A stretch of DNA of 64,000 nt from assembly GCA_016792805.1 (NCBI GenBank), contig JAEUHX010000037.1:1-64000 (forward strand). The letters run 5' to 3'. Below the pieces are notes generated by a model. The model was not told the origin of the DNA, did no database searches, and was given only the letters and a program-made list of their open reading frames with translations. The translations under genes and the position numbers were made by a program. This DNA comes from Planctomycetota bacterium (GTDB taxonomy: Bacteria > Planctomycetota > UBA1135 > JACQFD01). This document shows, piece after piece, positions 1 through 8,371 of this stretch. Position 1 is the first letter of the stretch, and each line of letters starts with the position of its first letter.

Positions 1-383
1 CGCGCCGCGGTTCTCGAGCGGCCCTGGCGAGCGGGCTGCGCGTCGAATGCGCCGCTCGCCAGGGCCGCTCGAGAACCCCACGGAACCCAAGGAATATTGG
101 GTTCTGGGAGGTCGAGCCCTAACGGCTATTTACAGAAAGAATGGTACACTGGCCACTGACCCATGGATGGCGTACCATGTACAGTATGTGCGCGGCCTGG
201 GGGCCGTGCAAGCACAGACGGTCCAGGAGCCCTAGGGGGGCTGCCGTATTTAGAACTCTTTGAGGGGCCTGACTGGGTCCTTCCCGGTTTTCTGGACACT
301 TCAGGAGTCTTGAGTCGCAGGGCAAATCCCGACGCTAACGATGATGACGTCGAAACCAACACCCCGCTTCTAGGTGCGGATGG
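1..383. other. No convincing gene; edge of accessory region
   Basis: Apart from the perfect inverted repeat near the window edge, I see no gene I can support here. Two short plus-strand open frames (47-235 and 163-387) overlap each other in different frames and lack recognisable motifs or a clear ribosome binding site. They may be remnants of something extending off the left edge. Confidence 0.4.
9..77. repeat. Perfect 26-bp inverted repeat (hairpin)
   Basis: Bases 9-34 and 52-77 are exact reverse complements (left arm begins GGTTCTCGAGCGGCC), separated by a 17-base loop at 35-51. No T-run follows on either strand, so this is not a typical Rho-independent terminator. It may be the end of a mobile element, a recombination site or a strong RNA hairpin; the window edge prevents a choice. 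Confidence 0.85.
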
Positions 384-800
384 TTAGAAGGAGAAGCATG
401 CTGCCGTAACTCCGCCTGTGACTTCAATTGCATCGCAGACTGCGCCACCACAGATTCCACCGCAAGGACCAGAGACGCCAGCTATGTTGGAAGGAATATG
501 GGCGATCACATGGCAGCATGTTGATTCCAGACCGCTGCACAGACAGTTCTGATATATGCCTGAACTGGCCGTGTTCATGGGACACATGCCACTTCCGCAG
601 GACAAGCCTTCACACATCAGAAAGGCGCTGCCCCCAGTGAATCCGACTAGTCCTGGGACACACAGAAGTGTTCGTGTCGGCTGCGAGGCTGCGACGGCCG
701 AAGGAACTGCTACTGACGCGAGCGTGACAAGGATGCCGACGACGCTCAGCCCCTGCGCGATGTTTGCCATCCAGAAACTTGGAACTCGGTGTCCTCGCAT
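384..800 (-). CDS. Small secreted cysteine-rich protein
   Basis: This encodes about 138 residues from the ATG at 800; an upstream in-frame ATG at 842 would add 14 residues ahead of the signal peptide and is less likely. Residues 1-37 form a classical signal peptide: basic start MRGHR, a hydrophobic core, and an AVA-A cleavage site. The mature part has over a dozen cysteines, several as CxxxxC or CC pairs, and many Gly and Ser, so a disulfide-rich exported protein is likely. I do not recognise a family. It lies 44 bp downstream of another small signal-peptide gene on the same strand, and a similar Cys-rich secreted protein is broken at 55536-56120. Exact function unknown. Confidence 0.55.
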   Translation of the reverse strand: MRGHRVPSFWMANIAQGLSVVGILVTLASVAVPSAVAASQPTRTLLCVPGLVGFTGGSAFLMCEGLSCGSGMCPMNTASSGIYQNCLCSGLESTCCHVIAHIPSNIAGVSGPCGGICGGAVCDAIEVTGGVTAACFSF

Positions 801-844
801 GACAAATACCTCCGAGAGATGTGCTTCGAACAAGGGGTGCAAGA

Positions 845-1234
845 TCAGGGTGAGTTGGCTCCCATGGCATGCAATAGCCTACTTGCCTCCAACCCCCCTT
901 GGGCTCCTTGCGCGCCACTACCAGCGAACGCGTTTCCGTCATACGCACCGTTGAGATCCTGCGCGTCGCCTGGCTTGCCGTCGTATCCTGCTGAATGATT
1001 GGCATTGCCAACCTGTCCCCGAGCGACAGGTTGGACCTCAACAGCCCGTGGCGAAAGTCATCCGAGCTGCGCGCGGGACATTTTCGCGCTCGTTCTGCGG
1101 AGCACTTTTGCCACGGGCTGTGAAGGCGTACCGCTCGCGTCAGTTCCCTGGAACGCAAGAGCAGTCGCCGTAAACACGAATACCGATGCCAATGCTGTGG
1201 CTCGGTGCCAAATGGAGTTCTGGTAAGTCGACAT
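845..1234 (-). pseudogene. Secreted small protein interrupted by an in-frame TGA
   Basis: Read from the ATG at 1234, the frame gives a signal peptide (MSTYQNSIWHRA, then a hydrophobic stretch ending ATALA) and stops at a TGA at 1060-1058 after 58 residues. The same frame then stays open to a second stop at 847-845, encoding a Gly/Ala/Asn-rich tail (for example GAYDGNAFAGSGAQ). The TGA lies at the edge of a 45-bp segment flanked by 18-bp inverted repeats. Reversing that segment on paper removes the stop and gives a continuous 129-residue protein. It could be a nonsense-mutated gene, a switchable gene in its OFF state, or a genuine 58-residue protein. Confidence 0.45.
1041..1121. repeat. 18-bp inverted repeat flanking 45 bp
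   Basis: Bases 1041-1058 (ACAGCCCGTGGCGAAAGT) and 1104-1121 are reverse complements at 17 of 18 positions. They enclose 45 bp, a multiple of three. Both arms lie inside the interrupted secreted-protein frame, and the stop codon sits exactly at the inner edge of the left arm. Confidence 0.8.
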
Positions 1235-1378
1235 ATCCACCCATTCTCTAGCCGCCAGATGGAGATCTTCAGGTGCTTCGAGCCTGAACTCCGCAATCAC
1301 TCGCCACGTCCTCGGATCACGCTACATGGCGCTTCGGTCCCCCACAAGCGCACCTCGCGCCACTGTCATTCTCCTAGA

Positions 1379-1604
1379 ATCCAACAATCGCGGTCGCACA
1401 GGGCCCCAGCGGGCGAGACGATACTACTCCGCTGCGGCAAGCACGCCGAAGCCATATTTCACACTTCGGGAGAAGTTGATCGTGGAGGACTCGGGCTCGT
1501 ACCGGCAAGGACAGGAGATCTCACCGATCCGAACGCCCGCCCAAACCGCCTGCACGATCATCCCGCTGTCGAAAACGAAATCGTCGGAGTTCTCGAGCGG
1601 CTGC
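1379..1604 (-). pseudogene. Decayed duplicate of the 3' part of the glycosyltransferase gene
   Basis: This stretch aligns without gaps, offset 1226 bp, to 2605-2830, the 3' part of the intact glycosyltransferase gene. In the same frame it still reads [15 protein letters not shown] and [18 protein letters not shown], but a TAG replaces a Gln codon in the motif [12 protein letters not shown], and flanking similarity stops abruptly at both ends. It has no start of its own. With the intact gene it makes an imperfect direct repeat around the lipoprotein gene at 1631-2527, consistent with a duplication or insertion followed by decay. Confidence 0.85.
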
Positions 1605-1630
1605 AGATCACTCTCTGCCGCTTTGAGCGC

Positions 1631-2527
1631 TCATGGCCCAACGGAAGACCAGAGGGTCCACGCCGCGGGATTATCGTAGCCTAGTCCGGCCCATGAAGTG
1701 GGATCGATTACTTGTGGAACTCCGAAGCTCCCCGTGTTCCCTGGATCGGGAAGCGAGATGATAAACGCCGCTGAGTCGAACGGGCCATCCTTACTGTGGC
1801 GCCACCGCTCCTTTTTCGTCAAGATGTACTTTCGTCCTTCCGAAACATGAGTTGCGAACTGGATGGTTTGAACTGCGGTGAGTTCAGGAAGCGTGCTGAC
1901 TGTATGAACTTGCGAGACTGCGTACGGTTCAGTCGACGAGATCTTGTGAAGGACTCGCGGATCATGGGTCAGCGCCAATATGAAGCGATCGTCTGGATCA
2001 GTTTCTATCGAACGAACCAGGCCAAAGGATGTACCCCGAAATAGGACCGCACGATGAACACCTGGAAGTCGTCGCTGGCTTATTGGAACATATGCGCCAG
2101 CATGGGTGTATCTTGCCGGGTGTAGAAATGTCCATTTCTCAATGATACTCTCTCCATTCTCATAGACTCCAGCGACGTACATCACTCCATTACCGCGCGC
2201 GCGCGAATCCACGATATGGAAGGAGGCTGAGAGTTCTTGGTATTGGTGTGCCCATGGCGCGCCCTCATTCTCTCTTTCATTTCGCCGAATCTTGAGCGTC
2301 TTGCCCGGGGCCGACCACCAGTGCGTATTCATCTGCGTAGCCGAGCGAAAGGCTACACTTGTTCCTACGTTTCCAGTGACAAGGTCGCTTACGGCTGCAG
2401 TTTGTCCGGGCTCCCGTGCTGATGCAGCTGTAGATACCGAGGTCGAACGCGCTTTGGTGCAGGCAACGATCACTACGATCCCAAGGCCCAAGGCGGCGAG
2501 TCGGAATGCTATTGTTTTGTGTTGCAT
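1631..2527 (-). CDS. Lipoprotein of unknown function
   Basis: This encodes about 298 residues from the ATG at 2527 (an upstream ATG at 2554 is possible). The N-terminus MQHKTIAFRLAALGL is followed by a hydrophobic run and a VIVAC lipobox, so it is probably lipid-anchored and exported. Later segments such as MYVAGVYENGESIIEKW and DDRFILALTHDP suggest repeated beta-strands, as in a beta-propeller, but I do not recognise the family. Codon use is less GC-biased than in the neighbouring isocitrate dehydrogenase gene. It sits between an intact glycosyltransferase gene and a decayed copy of that gene's 3' end, suggesting it arrived with a rearrangement. Confidence 0.75.
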   Translation of the reverse strand: MQHKTIAFRLAALGLGIVVIVACTKARSTSVSTAASAREPGQTAAVSDLVTGNVGTSVAFRSATQMNTHWWSAPGKTLKIRRNERENEGAPWAHQYQELSASFHIVDSRARGNGVMYVAGVYENGESIIEKWTFLHPARYTHAGAYVPISQRRLPGVHRAVLFRGTSFGLVRSIETDPDDRFILALTHDPRVLHKISSTEPYAVSQVHTVSTLPELTAVQTIQFATHVSEGRKYILTKKERWRHSKDGPFDSAAFIISLPDPGNTGSFGVPQVIDPTSWAGLGYDNPAAWTLWSSVGP

Positions 2528-2565
2528 GTCTTTTCCGTAATGTAGCAATAGCATTCTCTTTTTTG

Positions 2566-3339
2566 TTATTCGGGACGCGCTCCACCGAGTTTCATTCCCT
2601 GCGCATCCAGAAACCGCGGCCGCGCGAGGCCCCAGCGGGCTAGCCGATATTGCGCAGCCGCCGCGAGCACACCGAAGCCATATTTCACGCTCCGTGAGAA
2701 GTTGATCGAGGAGGACTCGGGCTCGTACCGGCAGGGACAGGAGATCTCCCCGATCCGAAAGCCAGCCCAGACCGCCTGCACGATCATCTCGTTGTCGAAA
2801 ACGAAATCGTCGGAGTTCTCGAGCAGTGGCAGCGATTCCAGGACGCGCCGCGAGAAGGCGCGGTAGCCGGTGTGGTACTCCGAGAGCTTTCGCCCGAGCA
2901 GCAGATTCTCGACAAATGTAAGAGCCCGATTACTCACATATTTCCAGATCGGCATGCCCCCATGCAGCGCCGACACCGACAGGATGCGCGAGCCGAGCAC
3001 CACATCGTAGACATCGCTCGCCACGAGGGCCGCCATCGCCGCGGCGAGCTTCGGCTCGTACTGATAGTCGGGGTGCAGCATCACCACAATATCAGCGCCG
3101 AGCGCGAGCGCCTCGGTGTAGCAGGTCTTCTGGTTCCCTCCGTAACCGCGGTTCTTCGGATGCACAAATGTGCGGATCCCGAGCCGCCGCGCCTCCCCCA
3201 CCGTGTGGTCGCGGCTCGCGTCGTCGACGAGGAGTACCTCGTCGACGACGTCGTGCGGGATCGCCCGATAGGTGCGCTCCAGCGTCTTGCCCGCGTTGTA
3301 CGCGGGCATCACCACCACAACTTTCTTGCCGTGAAGCAC
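2566..3339 (-). CDS. Family 2 glycosyltransferase (DPM1-like)
   Basis: The 257-residue protein starts at GTG 3339. It has a GT-A fold start ([15 protein letters not shown]), an early acidic motif VDDASRDHT, a later [10 protein letters not shown] where a DxD-like motif is expected, and the acceptor-region motif [14 protein letters not shown]. These match the family of dolichyl- or undecaprenyl-phosphate sugar transferases, which move a sugar from a nucleotide donor to a lipid carrier at the membrane. No C-terminal membrane segment is seen. It follows the isocitrate dehydrogenase gene by 63 bp on the same strand. Its last third has a degenerate second copy at 1379-1604. The donor sugar cannot be told. 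Confidence 0.88.
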   Translation of the reverse strand: MLHGKKVVVVMPAYNAGKTLERTYRAIPHDVVDEVLLVDDASRDHTVGEARRLGIRTFVHPKNRGYGGNQKTCYTEALALGADIVVMLHPDYQYEPKLAAAMAALVASDVYDVVLGSRILSVSALHGGMPIWKYVSNRALTFVENLLLGRKLSEYHTGYRAFSRRVLESLPLLENSDDFVFDNEMIVQAVWAGFRIGEISCPCRYEPESSSINFSRSVKYGFGVLAAAAQYRLARWGLARPRFLDAQGMKLGGARPE

Positions 3340-3402
3340 GCGGACGCGCCGATTCGGGCGAGCGACGCGAGACCTTACACTTTTCGGCGGGTGACGACGC
3401 TC

Positions 3403-4494
3403 TTACATCTTCCGCATCGCGGAGATGATGGCATCGCCCATCGCCTTCGTTCCAACGGCCGTCGGATCATTGCGATCGGCCTTCAGGTCGTAGGTCACCG
3501 ACTTGCCCTCGGCGATCACCTGCGACACCGCACGCTCGAGCTTCTCGGCGGCCTTCGTCTCTCCGAGATGTCTCAACATCAACATTCCCGAGAGAATCAC
3601 CGCCGTCGGATTCACCTTGTCGAGCCCCTTGTACTTCGGAGCCGAACCGTGCGTCGCCTCGAAGATGGCGATGCCGCCGTCGCCGATGTTCGCGCCCGGC
3701 GCCACGCCGAGTCCGCCGACGAGCCCGGCGCACAGATCCGAAACGATATCTCCATACAGATTCGGCAGCACGAGCACGTCGTAGTCCTCAGGCTTCTGAA
3801 CGAGCTGCATGCACATGTTGTCGACGATGCGGTCGTCGAAGGCGATGTCCGGGTACTTCTTCGCGACATCGCGCGCGACCGAGAGGAAAAGCCCGTCGGA
3901 GTATTTCTGAATATTGCTCTTATGCACCGCCGTCACCTTCTTGCGCTTGTTGGCGCGCGCATACTCGAAGGCGTACTTCACGATGCGCTCGGTGCCGGGC
4001 ACGGAGATCGGCTTGATGGTGATTCCGCAATCGCGCTTCAGGCGCGCCTTCGGCTGCTTCTTGAAGATCCAGTCGACGAGCTCCTGCGTGTCGGGCTTGC
4101 CGCGCTCGAACTCGATGCCTGCATACAGATCTTCTGTATTCTCGCGCACGATCACGAGGTCGATTCCCTCATAGCGCGAGCGCACCCCTTGGTAGGTCTT
4201 GCACGGACGTACACAGGCATACAGATCAAACTCTGCCCGCAGCGCCACATTGACCGATCGGAAGCCGGTCCCAACCGGCGTCGTGATCGGCGATTTGAGC
4301 GCACACTTCGTGCGCTGGATCGAGTCGAGCGTCGCCTGGGGAAGCGGCGTCCCGTGGCGCTCGAGCGCATCCACCCCGGCTTCCGCGCGCTCGAACTCAA
4401 ACGAAACGCCCGTCGCCTCCAGCACTTTTCGGGTGACCTCCATCAATTCGGGGCCAGTGCCGTCGCCGTCGATGAGTGTGACCTTGTGCGCCAT
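3403..4494 (-). CDS. NAD-type isocitrate dehydrogenase
   Basis: The 363-residue protein belongs to the isocitrate/isopropylmalate dehydrogenase family: [13 protein letters not shown] at the start, substrate-loop region [33 protein letters not shown], a catalytic-Lys region VHKSNI, metal-binding [13 protein letters not shown], and NAD-site ATHGSAPKY. The ENTEDLYAG motif and this length fit the short NAD-dependent isocitrate dehydrogenases, which oxidise isocitrate to 2-oxoglutarate in the TCA cycle. Isopropylmalate or homoisocitrate dehydrogenase are less likely alternatives. Start is the ATG at 4494. It is divergent from the DUF4920 lipoprotein gene (87-bp gap). Aconitase, the preceding TCA enzyme, is also in this window at 51451-54174. 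Confidence 0.9.
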   Translation of the reverse strand: MAHKVTLIDGDGTGPELMEVTRKVLEATGVSFEFERAEAGVDALERHGTPLPQATLDSIQRTKCALKSPITTPVGTGFRSVNVALRAEFDLYACVRPCKTYQGVRSRYEGIDLVIVRENTEDLYAGIEFERGKPDTQELVDWIFKKQPKARLKRDCGITIKPISVPGTERIVKYAFEYARANKRKKVTAVHKSNIQKYSDGLFLSVARDVAKKYPDIAFDDRIVDNMCMQLVQKPEDYDVLVLPNLYGDIVSDLCAGLVGGLGVAPGANIGDGGIAIFEATHGSAPKYKGLDKVNPTAVILSGMLMLRHLGETKAAEKLERAVSQVIAEGKSVTYDLKADRNDPTAVGTKAMGDAIISAMRKM

Positions 4495-4581
4495 GGGGAG
4501 ATGCTAGCGGAGCGTGGGGTGGGAAGTGTGGGAGGTAGGAGGGCAGGAGTGTAGCGCCCGCCGCGCTATTCTCTGCGGGCT

Positions 4582-5022
4582 ATGCGCAACACCATCCTCG
4601 CTCTCTCGTTCCTGGCTCTCTCCGCAGCGTGCTCGAGCTCCAAGCCGGCCATGGTCCTCGGTGAACCGAAGGCTGCCACTCCGCGCGAGACACTTGTAAA
4701 CCTCATGGCCGGTACCGGCAGCCCGCGCGAAGTGCGCGTCGAGGGCACCATCACCGATGTCTGCCGCAGCAAGGGGTGCTGGCTCATGCTGAGCGACGGG
4801 AAGGAGTCGATGCGCGTCAGCGTGAAGAAGTGTGGCGAAGTCGCCGTCCCCGTGTCGTCGATCGGCAAGCGCGTTGCGGCCTATGGCACCGTGGAGCGCA
4901 AGACGATCAGCGAGGCGACGGCGAAGCACTACGCCGAGGAGTCGGGGGGCGACCCGGGCAAGATCGTCGGCGATCAGGTGGTGATCGCGATGACGGCCCA
5001 GGGCATCGAGATCTTCGAATAA
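4582..5022 (+). CDS. DUF4920-type lipoprotein
   Basis: The 146-residue protein has a lipoprotein signal peptide (MRNTILALSFLALSAAC, lipobox SAAC). The mature part is a small beta-rich domain with VEGTITDVCRSKGCWLMLSDG, matching the DUF4920 pattern of a paired-cysteine motif (C-x4-GCW) in an OB-like fold. A later cysteine lies in VKKCGEVAV. Members are exported; their role is not established, although metal or redox functions have been suggested. The gene is monocistronic, divergent from isocitrate dehydrogenase and followed by a strong terminator hairpin. Confidence 0.85.
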   Translation: MRNTILALSFLALSAACSSSKPAMVLGEPKAATPRETLVNLMAGTGSPREVRVEGTITDVCRSKGCWLMLSDGKESMRVSVKKCGEVAVPVSSIGKRVAAYGTVERKTISEATAKHYAEESGGDPGKIVGDQVVIAMTAQGIEIFE

Positions 5023-5045
5023 TCGGCTCGGAATCCCTGACCCAT

Positions 5046-5082
5046 AGCGCGCGGCGCCGCAGGTGTCGCGCGCTCTTTTATT
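5046..5082 (+). terminator. Rho-independent terminator
   Basis: A perfect 8-bp stem (AGCGCGCG at 5046-5053, CGCGCGCT at 5067-5074) is followed directly by CTTTTATT. It lies 24 bp after the DUF4920 gene stop. Confidence 0.8.
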
Positions 5083-5133
5083 GATCTGTTGCTCTCACAT
5101 TTCGAGCTGTAAGCTCTCCAGCGCCTGCCCAAC

Positions 5134-5457
5134 ATGAACTCGCCGATCGATCTCTTCGCAACTGCGCCCTACCAGCCGGGGAAAATGGGGAAGTCGACGG
5201 CGTTCCAAAGCGAGCGCGTGCTCGTCGGGCTCAATGCGTTTGAGCCGGGCCAAGAGCACGCGTCCCACGCCCACGCCGGCGCAGACAAGGTCTACGTCGT
5301 CTTGGAGGGAAATGGGCTCTTCACGCTCGGCGACGCCGAGCATCGGCTGCGCGCGGGCCAGTGCCTCGCTGCGCCTGCGGGTGTCCCCCACGGGGTGCGC
5401 AACGACGGCGGCGAGCGGCTGCTCGTCCTCGCCGTCATCGCTCCCGCTCCGAAGTAG
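5134..5457 (+). CDS. Small single-domain cupin
   Basis: The 107-residue protein is one cupin beta-barrel. Motif 1 is EHASHAHAGADKVYVVLEGNG, with candidate metal ligands two His and a downstream Glu. Motif 2 is AGQCLAAPAGVPHGVRN with its His. The Asp-Lys pair in place of the usual Glu in motif 1 is a mild variation. Such proteins bind a metal and often a small ligand in the cytosol; the substrate cannot be inferred. It starts at ATG 5134, after a terminator, and is convergent with the HEAT-repeat gene at 5505, so it is probably a single-gene unit. Confidence 0.85.
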   Translation: MNSPIDLFATAPYQPGKMGKSTAFQSERVLVGLNAFEPGQEHASHAHAGADKVYVVLEGNGLFTLGDAEHRLRAGQCLAAPAGVPHGVRNDGGERLLVLAVIAPAPK

Positions 5458-5504
5458 CCGGGCGTGGATGGGCCGCCGACGGACGATCACACAAATCGAA
5501 AAAG

Positions 5505-6599
5505 TTACTTCGCCGCGCTGGCCTGCTCTTTCTCCCACCAGGTCCGCCAGAGCTTGATCTGCTTGGCTCGATCGTCGGATTTCCCGCTCGGCTCAAATTT
5601 GAGGTCGTTCTTGCGGGAAATCTTCCGGAGCTGATTGAACACCATCTCGCGCACAAAAAGCTGCTCATCGGCGAGCGCATCGATGAGATGGGGAATCGCC
5701 GCGCGCGCATCGAGATCGCCCAGAATCTCGGCTGTATGGTGGCGCACGAAATCATCCGCATCTTTCAGCAAAGGCAATAGATAGGGAATCACCTTGTCAT
5801 TTCCCCCGCGGGCGACCTCGCCGACGGCCTCCCAACGCTCGGCGGGATCCGATGATTTCAGTCGTCCGGCGTGCTTCTGCAGATCGGCAGGGAGCGGCGG
5901 AAGCGAGCTCGGATCGGCTGGCGCCGCCTCGACGGGAGTCGGCACCGGCGCCGCCGCCACCGGCCGCGCCGCGAGATCGGCCAGAGCCGAGCGCACTTGA
6001 TTCAGCTCTTTTTGTAGCGACCCAACCTGCTCCTGCGACGCCGCCAGCTGAATCTGCAGCTGGTGCACAGAGTCTTTGAGCTTCTCGTTCTCCTTGACGT
6101 ACGACGTCACGCGCTCAAACCGCGCTGCCAGTTCGGCTTGATCGTGCTCGCGCCGCCCCGAATGATCCTCCTTCGCGGTGCGCAGCTCCGAGGTGAGCGA
6201 ATCGATTCCGCGCTGCGCCGAGATCGCATCGGCCTGCACTGTCTGAATCCGGTCCTCAGCAAGGCTTAGGTCCTTGCGCGCGTCCCGCCGAAGCGCCTCG
6301 AGATCATTCCGCAGTTCCTTCTCCTTTTGTGAAAGCAGCGCCAGCGAAACCCCGGCGCTTGCGATGACCGCCAAGGCAATGCCACCCAGTAGGCGTCCCG
6401 AGGAGCCCGCGCCGCTGCCGCTCGAAGCCGAGGCCGCTGCCGTCTGTGCGGCCGTCGCCATGGAGGCAGCGCGCGTGCCCGAGGCCGCCGATGAGCAGGC
6501 CGCGCAAAGCAGCTTGCCCTTCACAGCCACGGCCTGGCCTTCATCGAGGTCCTTCAGCGGAATGCTTTGGTTACAAATATCGCAGAAGTAGATCTTCAC
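5505..6599 (-). CDS. Membrane protein with zinc ribbon, coiled coil and HEAT repeats
   Basis: I prefer the GTG at 6599, which has a GGAG 8 bases upstream and places the zinc ribbon at the very N-terminus (364 residues); an ATG at 6650 is possible. Order: CxxC...CxxC zinc ribbon (YFCDICNQ, LCAACS) at 5-36, Ala/Ser linker, one membrane segment at about 69-90, a long coiled coil to about 215, a Pro/Ala-rich linker, then HEAT-like repeats (PAERWEAVGEVARG, DFVRHHTAEILGD, LFVREMVFNQLRK). The C-terminus IKLWRTWWEKEQ resembles the end of the HEAT lipoprotein at 8372-8968. It is likely a scaffold in the cell envelope. Function unknown. Confidence 0.78.
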   Translation of the reverse strand: MKIYFCDICNQSIPLKDLDEGQAVAVKGKLLCAACSSAASGTRAASMATAAQTAAASASSGSGAGSSGRLLGGIALAVIASAGVSLALLSQKEKELRNDLEALRRDARKDLSLAEDRIQTVQADAISAQRGIDSLTSELRTAKEDHSGRREHDQAELAARFERVTSYVKENEKLKDSVHQLQIQLAASQEQVGSLQKELNQVRSALADLAARPVAAAPVPTPVEAAPADPSSLPPLPADLQKHAGRLKSSDPAERWEAVGEVARGGNDKVIPYLLPLLKDADDFVRHHTAEILGDLDARAAIPHLIDALADEQLFVREMVFNQLRKISRKNDLKFEPSGKSDDRAKQIKLWRTWWEKEQASAAK

Positions 6600-6850
6600 T
6601 GGGATCTCCGGATCGCGGAGTGGAGTCGGCAGATTGCGGAGCATGCGCACAACGCCGTAGCTGGGTCAACGTTCCCGGTCGCGCCGGAATCTAGCCCGCC
6701 GAAATGGATTCAGACCGAAGAGGAGGAGAACGCAGAACGGCCAGAGGTCCGACAAGGACAGCACCCTCGCCGGGATTAGCCCCCCCGGTTGCCTCGCCAA
6801 GTTGCAGATTGACACCGCCGTGAGCCGAGGGAGGGTATCCAGGCACCCGC

Positions 6851-7264
6851 ATGAAGCTCGACACCAACACCCTCCGAGCTCTCGATCACGTCGGCGATGA
6901 GTTCATGGCCGTCACCCTTCGACGGGAGACGGATCTCCGCGACAACCTCGCCGCTCTCTTCGAGCTGGGGGCCGTGTTGACGCGGCTTCGGCGCTTCGAA
7001 GAAGGTCTCGAGATCGACCGTCGCCTCGTGATGCTGGAGCCGCTTGAGCCGATCCTGCGCTACAACCTCGCCTGCTCGCTGGCGCTGCTGGCGAAGAATG
7101 ACGAGGCCCTCGATGAGTTGGAGCGCGCGGTCGAGCTCGGATACAACGACGCGGACCATATGGTGCGCGACCGCGACCTCCGGTCGGTTCGAACCCATAC
7201 ACGCTTCGAGAAGCTCGTGCAGCGGGTTCGCGAGCTGCAGAATGGCAGCTCGGCGACTGCCTAG
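6851..7264 (+). CDS. TPR-repeat protein
   Basis: The 137-residue protein has helical repeats fitting two to three tetratricopeptide units, for example LFELGAVLTRLRRFEEGLEI, ILRYNLACSLALLAKNDEAL and the following DELERAVELGYND. Pattern residues such as YNLACSLALL and the A/G positions are typical. No signal peptide is seen, so it is probably a cytosolic protein-protein interaction module. It resembles stand-alone TPR proteins annotated TPR end-of-group, in which the last repeat is followed by a short R/D-rich helix. It is flanked by genes on the opposite strand. Confidence 0.8.
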   Translation: MKLDTNTLRALDHVGDEFMAVTLRRETDLRDNLAALFELGAVLTRLRRFEEGLEIDRRLVMLEPLEPILRYNLACSLALLAKNDEALDELERAVELGYNDADHMVRDRDLRSVRTHTRFEKLVQRVRELQNGSSATA

Positions 7265-7330
7265 CTCAAGCTGACGCAGAACGACTTCGTTCTGGCGGGC
7301 CGAAGTCGCCCGCGCCCGGGCATGGGTGAC

Positions 7331-7390
7331 CCGATCGCCGGAAATCCGATCGCCGGAAACCCGAACGCCGGTAACCCTAACGCCGCGGCG
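7331..7390. repeat. 15-bp tandem repeat, four units
   Basis: Units at 7331, 7346, 7361 and 7376 follow CCGATCGCCGGAAAT, with increasing divergence to the right. The last unit includes the stop codon of the gene at 7377-8075. Confidence 0.8.
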
Positions 7391-8075
7391 CTGCGATCGC
7401 GTCCAATCGCAGTAGCTCGACGCCGTCCTTGTCGACCACGACGAGTCCGCCCCGCTCGAGCCGCGCCCGGGGCAAACGATACACATGGGCCGGCCTCACC
7501 CTCACCTCGGTCGTATGTCCGGGGAGGGTTTCCAGGCGAAGGCGATAGCGCGCTTCCTCCTGGATCGGCTCAACCGGCTCCAGCGCAACGGTGAAGTCGA
7601 GACGCGGCCTCTCGCCGAGCCCCAGCACGAAGATCGCTTCGTCGAGAACGTCGAACCCGGGCAGCGGAGCCTCCCCTTCCAGCGCACTTCGGTACGAATG
7701 GTCGAACTCGTGGATCTGCTTGAAAAGTGATCTCCACTCTTCTGGATCCATCACGATCTTGCCCCAGAGGTCTTTCCCGAACGCAAGAGGTGCCAGATTC
7801 GTGAGATCGATCGGCACGAGCCGCGGCGAGCCGGGGCGATGCTCCGGCGCTTTCGGACGGGCACGCTCCTCGCGCACCGGTTCGACGCCATCGGCGCCCG
7901 CAAGCGGTCCGTCGCCAGGCGATCGGCTTCCCCCGATCGATCCCATCTGCGAATGAGCGGATTCCCTCGGTTCCTCGCCACGGAAGTCGAGCATCCAGAC
8001 CGCCGCGATGCCGGCGAGCGCGGCAGCGCCGAGTCCAATCCCAAGAAGAGTGCGCGCGCTGGTCGAGCCGGCCAC
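7377..8075 (-). CDS. Single-pass membrane protein of unknown function
   Basis: I choose the GTG at 8075, 8 bp after the stop of the upstream zinc-ribbon gene; the frame is open further upstream but overlaps that gene entirely. The 232-residue product has one membrane segment at about 9-29 (LLGIGLGAAALAGIAAVW), a Pro/Glu/Arg-rich linker, then a folded domain with LTNLAPLAFGKDLWG, EEWRSLFKQIHEFDHSY and beta-rich segments ending in VVVDKDGVELLRLDAI. I do not recognise the domain. It is probably co-transcribed with the small zinc-ribbon protein and the HEAT lipoprotein upstream, so the three may work together at the envelope. Confidence 0.65.
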   Translation of the reverse strand: MAGSTSARTLLGIGLGAAALAGIAAVWMLDFRGEEPRESAHSQMGSIGGSRSPGDGPLAGADGVEPVREERARPKAPEHRPGSPRLVPIDLTNLAPLAFGKDLWGKIVMDPEEWRSLFKQIHEFDHSYRSALEGEAPLPGFDVLDEAIFVLGLGERPRLDFTVALEPVEPIQEEARYRLRLETLPGHTTEVRVRPAHVYRLPRARLERGGLVVVDKDGVELLRLDAIAAPRR

Positions 8076-8083
8076 AGAAGCCG

Positions 8084-8320
8084 CTAGAGCGCGCCGTAGA
8101 GCGCCGCTGCGAGCGCCGCCATTCCGATCAACCCGAGGAGCGCGAGAATCACTTCGAAGACGCCCACAAGCGCCGAATCTTCGGCGGCGGCTGACGCCGA
8201 CGCGGGGCGCGCCAGCACCAGCTGTACATGGGTCATCGAAGCGCCGCACTGCGGGCAATAGGCGCGCGACTCCTCTACGAGGGCGTCGCAGCGAAGGCAG
8301 GGGCGAACGGCTTGGTCCAC
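8084..8320 (-). CDS. Small zinc-ribbon membrane protein
   Basis: The 78-residue protein begins with a zinc ribbon (RPCLRCDALVEES then YCPQCGASM, two CxxC knuckles) and ends in one hydrophobic segment (VFEVILALLGLIGMAALAAA). This layout, a cytosolic zinc finger tethered by a C-terminal membrane helix, is common in small bacterial membrane proteins of unknown role. It starts at ATG 8320, 51 bp after the HEAT lipoprotein gene and 8 bp before the next gene on the same strand. Confidence 0.75.
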   Translation of the reverse strand: MDQAVRPCLRCDALVEESRAYCPQCGASMTHVQLVLARPASASAAAEDSALVGVFEVILALLGLIGMAALAAALYGAL

Positions 8321-8371
8321 GGATCGAGAACGCGCCTCAAGTCTCGGGGTTCCGGCGCGCCCGCGCCGCCG

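Noticed and set aside
610..1296. 228-codon open frame on the minus strand across the small secreted-protein genes
   Set aside because: It has no domain or signal and overlaps two frames with clear signal peptides; its Arg-rich content is that of a shadow frame.
2872..4554. 560-codon plus-strand open frame opposite isocitrate dehydrogenase and glycosyltransferase
   Set aside because: It is a shadow of two strongly supported minus-strand genes and is Arg/His-rich without motifs.
7185..7210. GGTTCGAACCC-like string in the TPR gene
   Set aside because: It lies in a coding frame with clear TPR pattern and has no tRNA fold around it.
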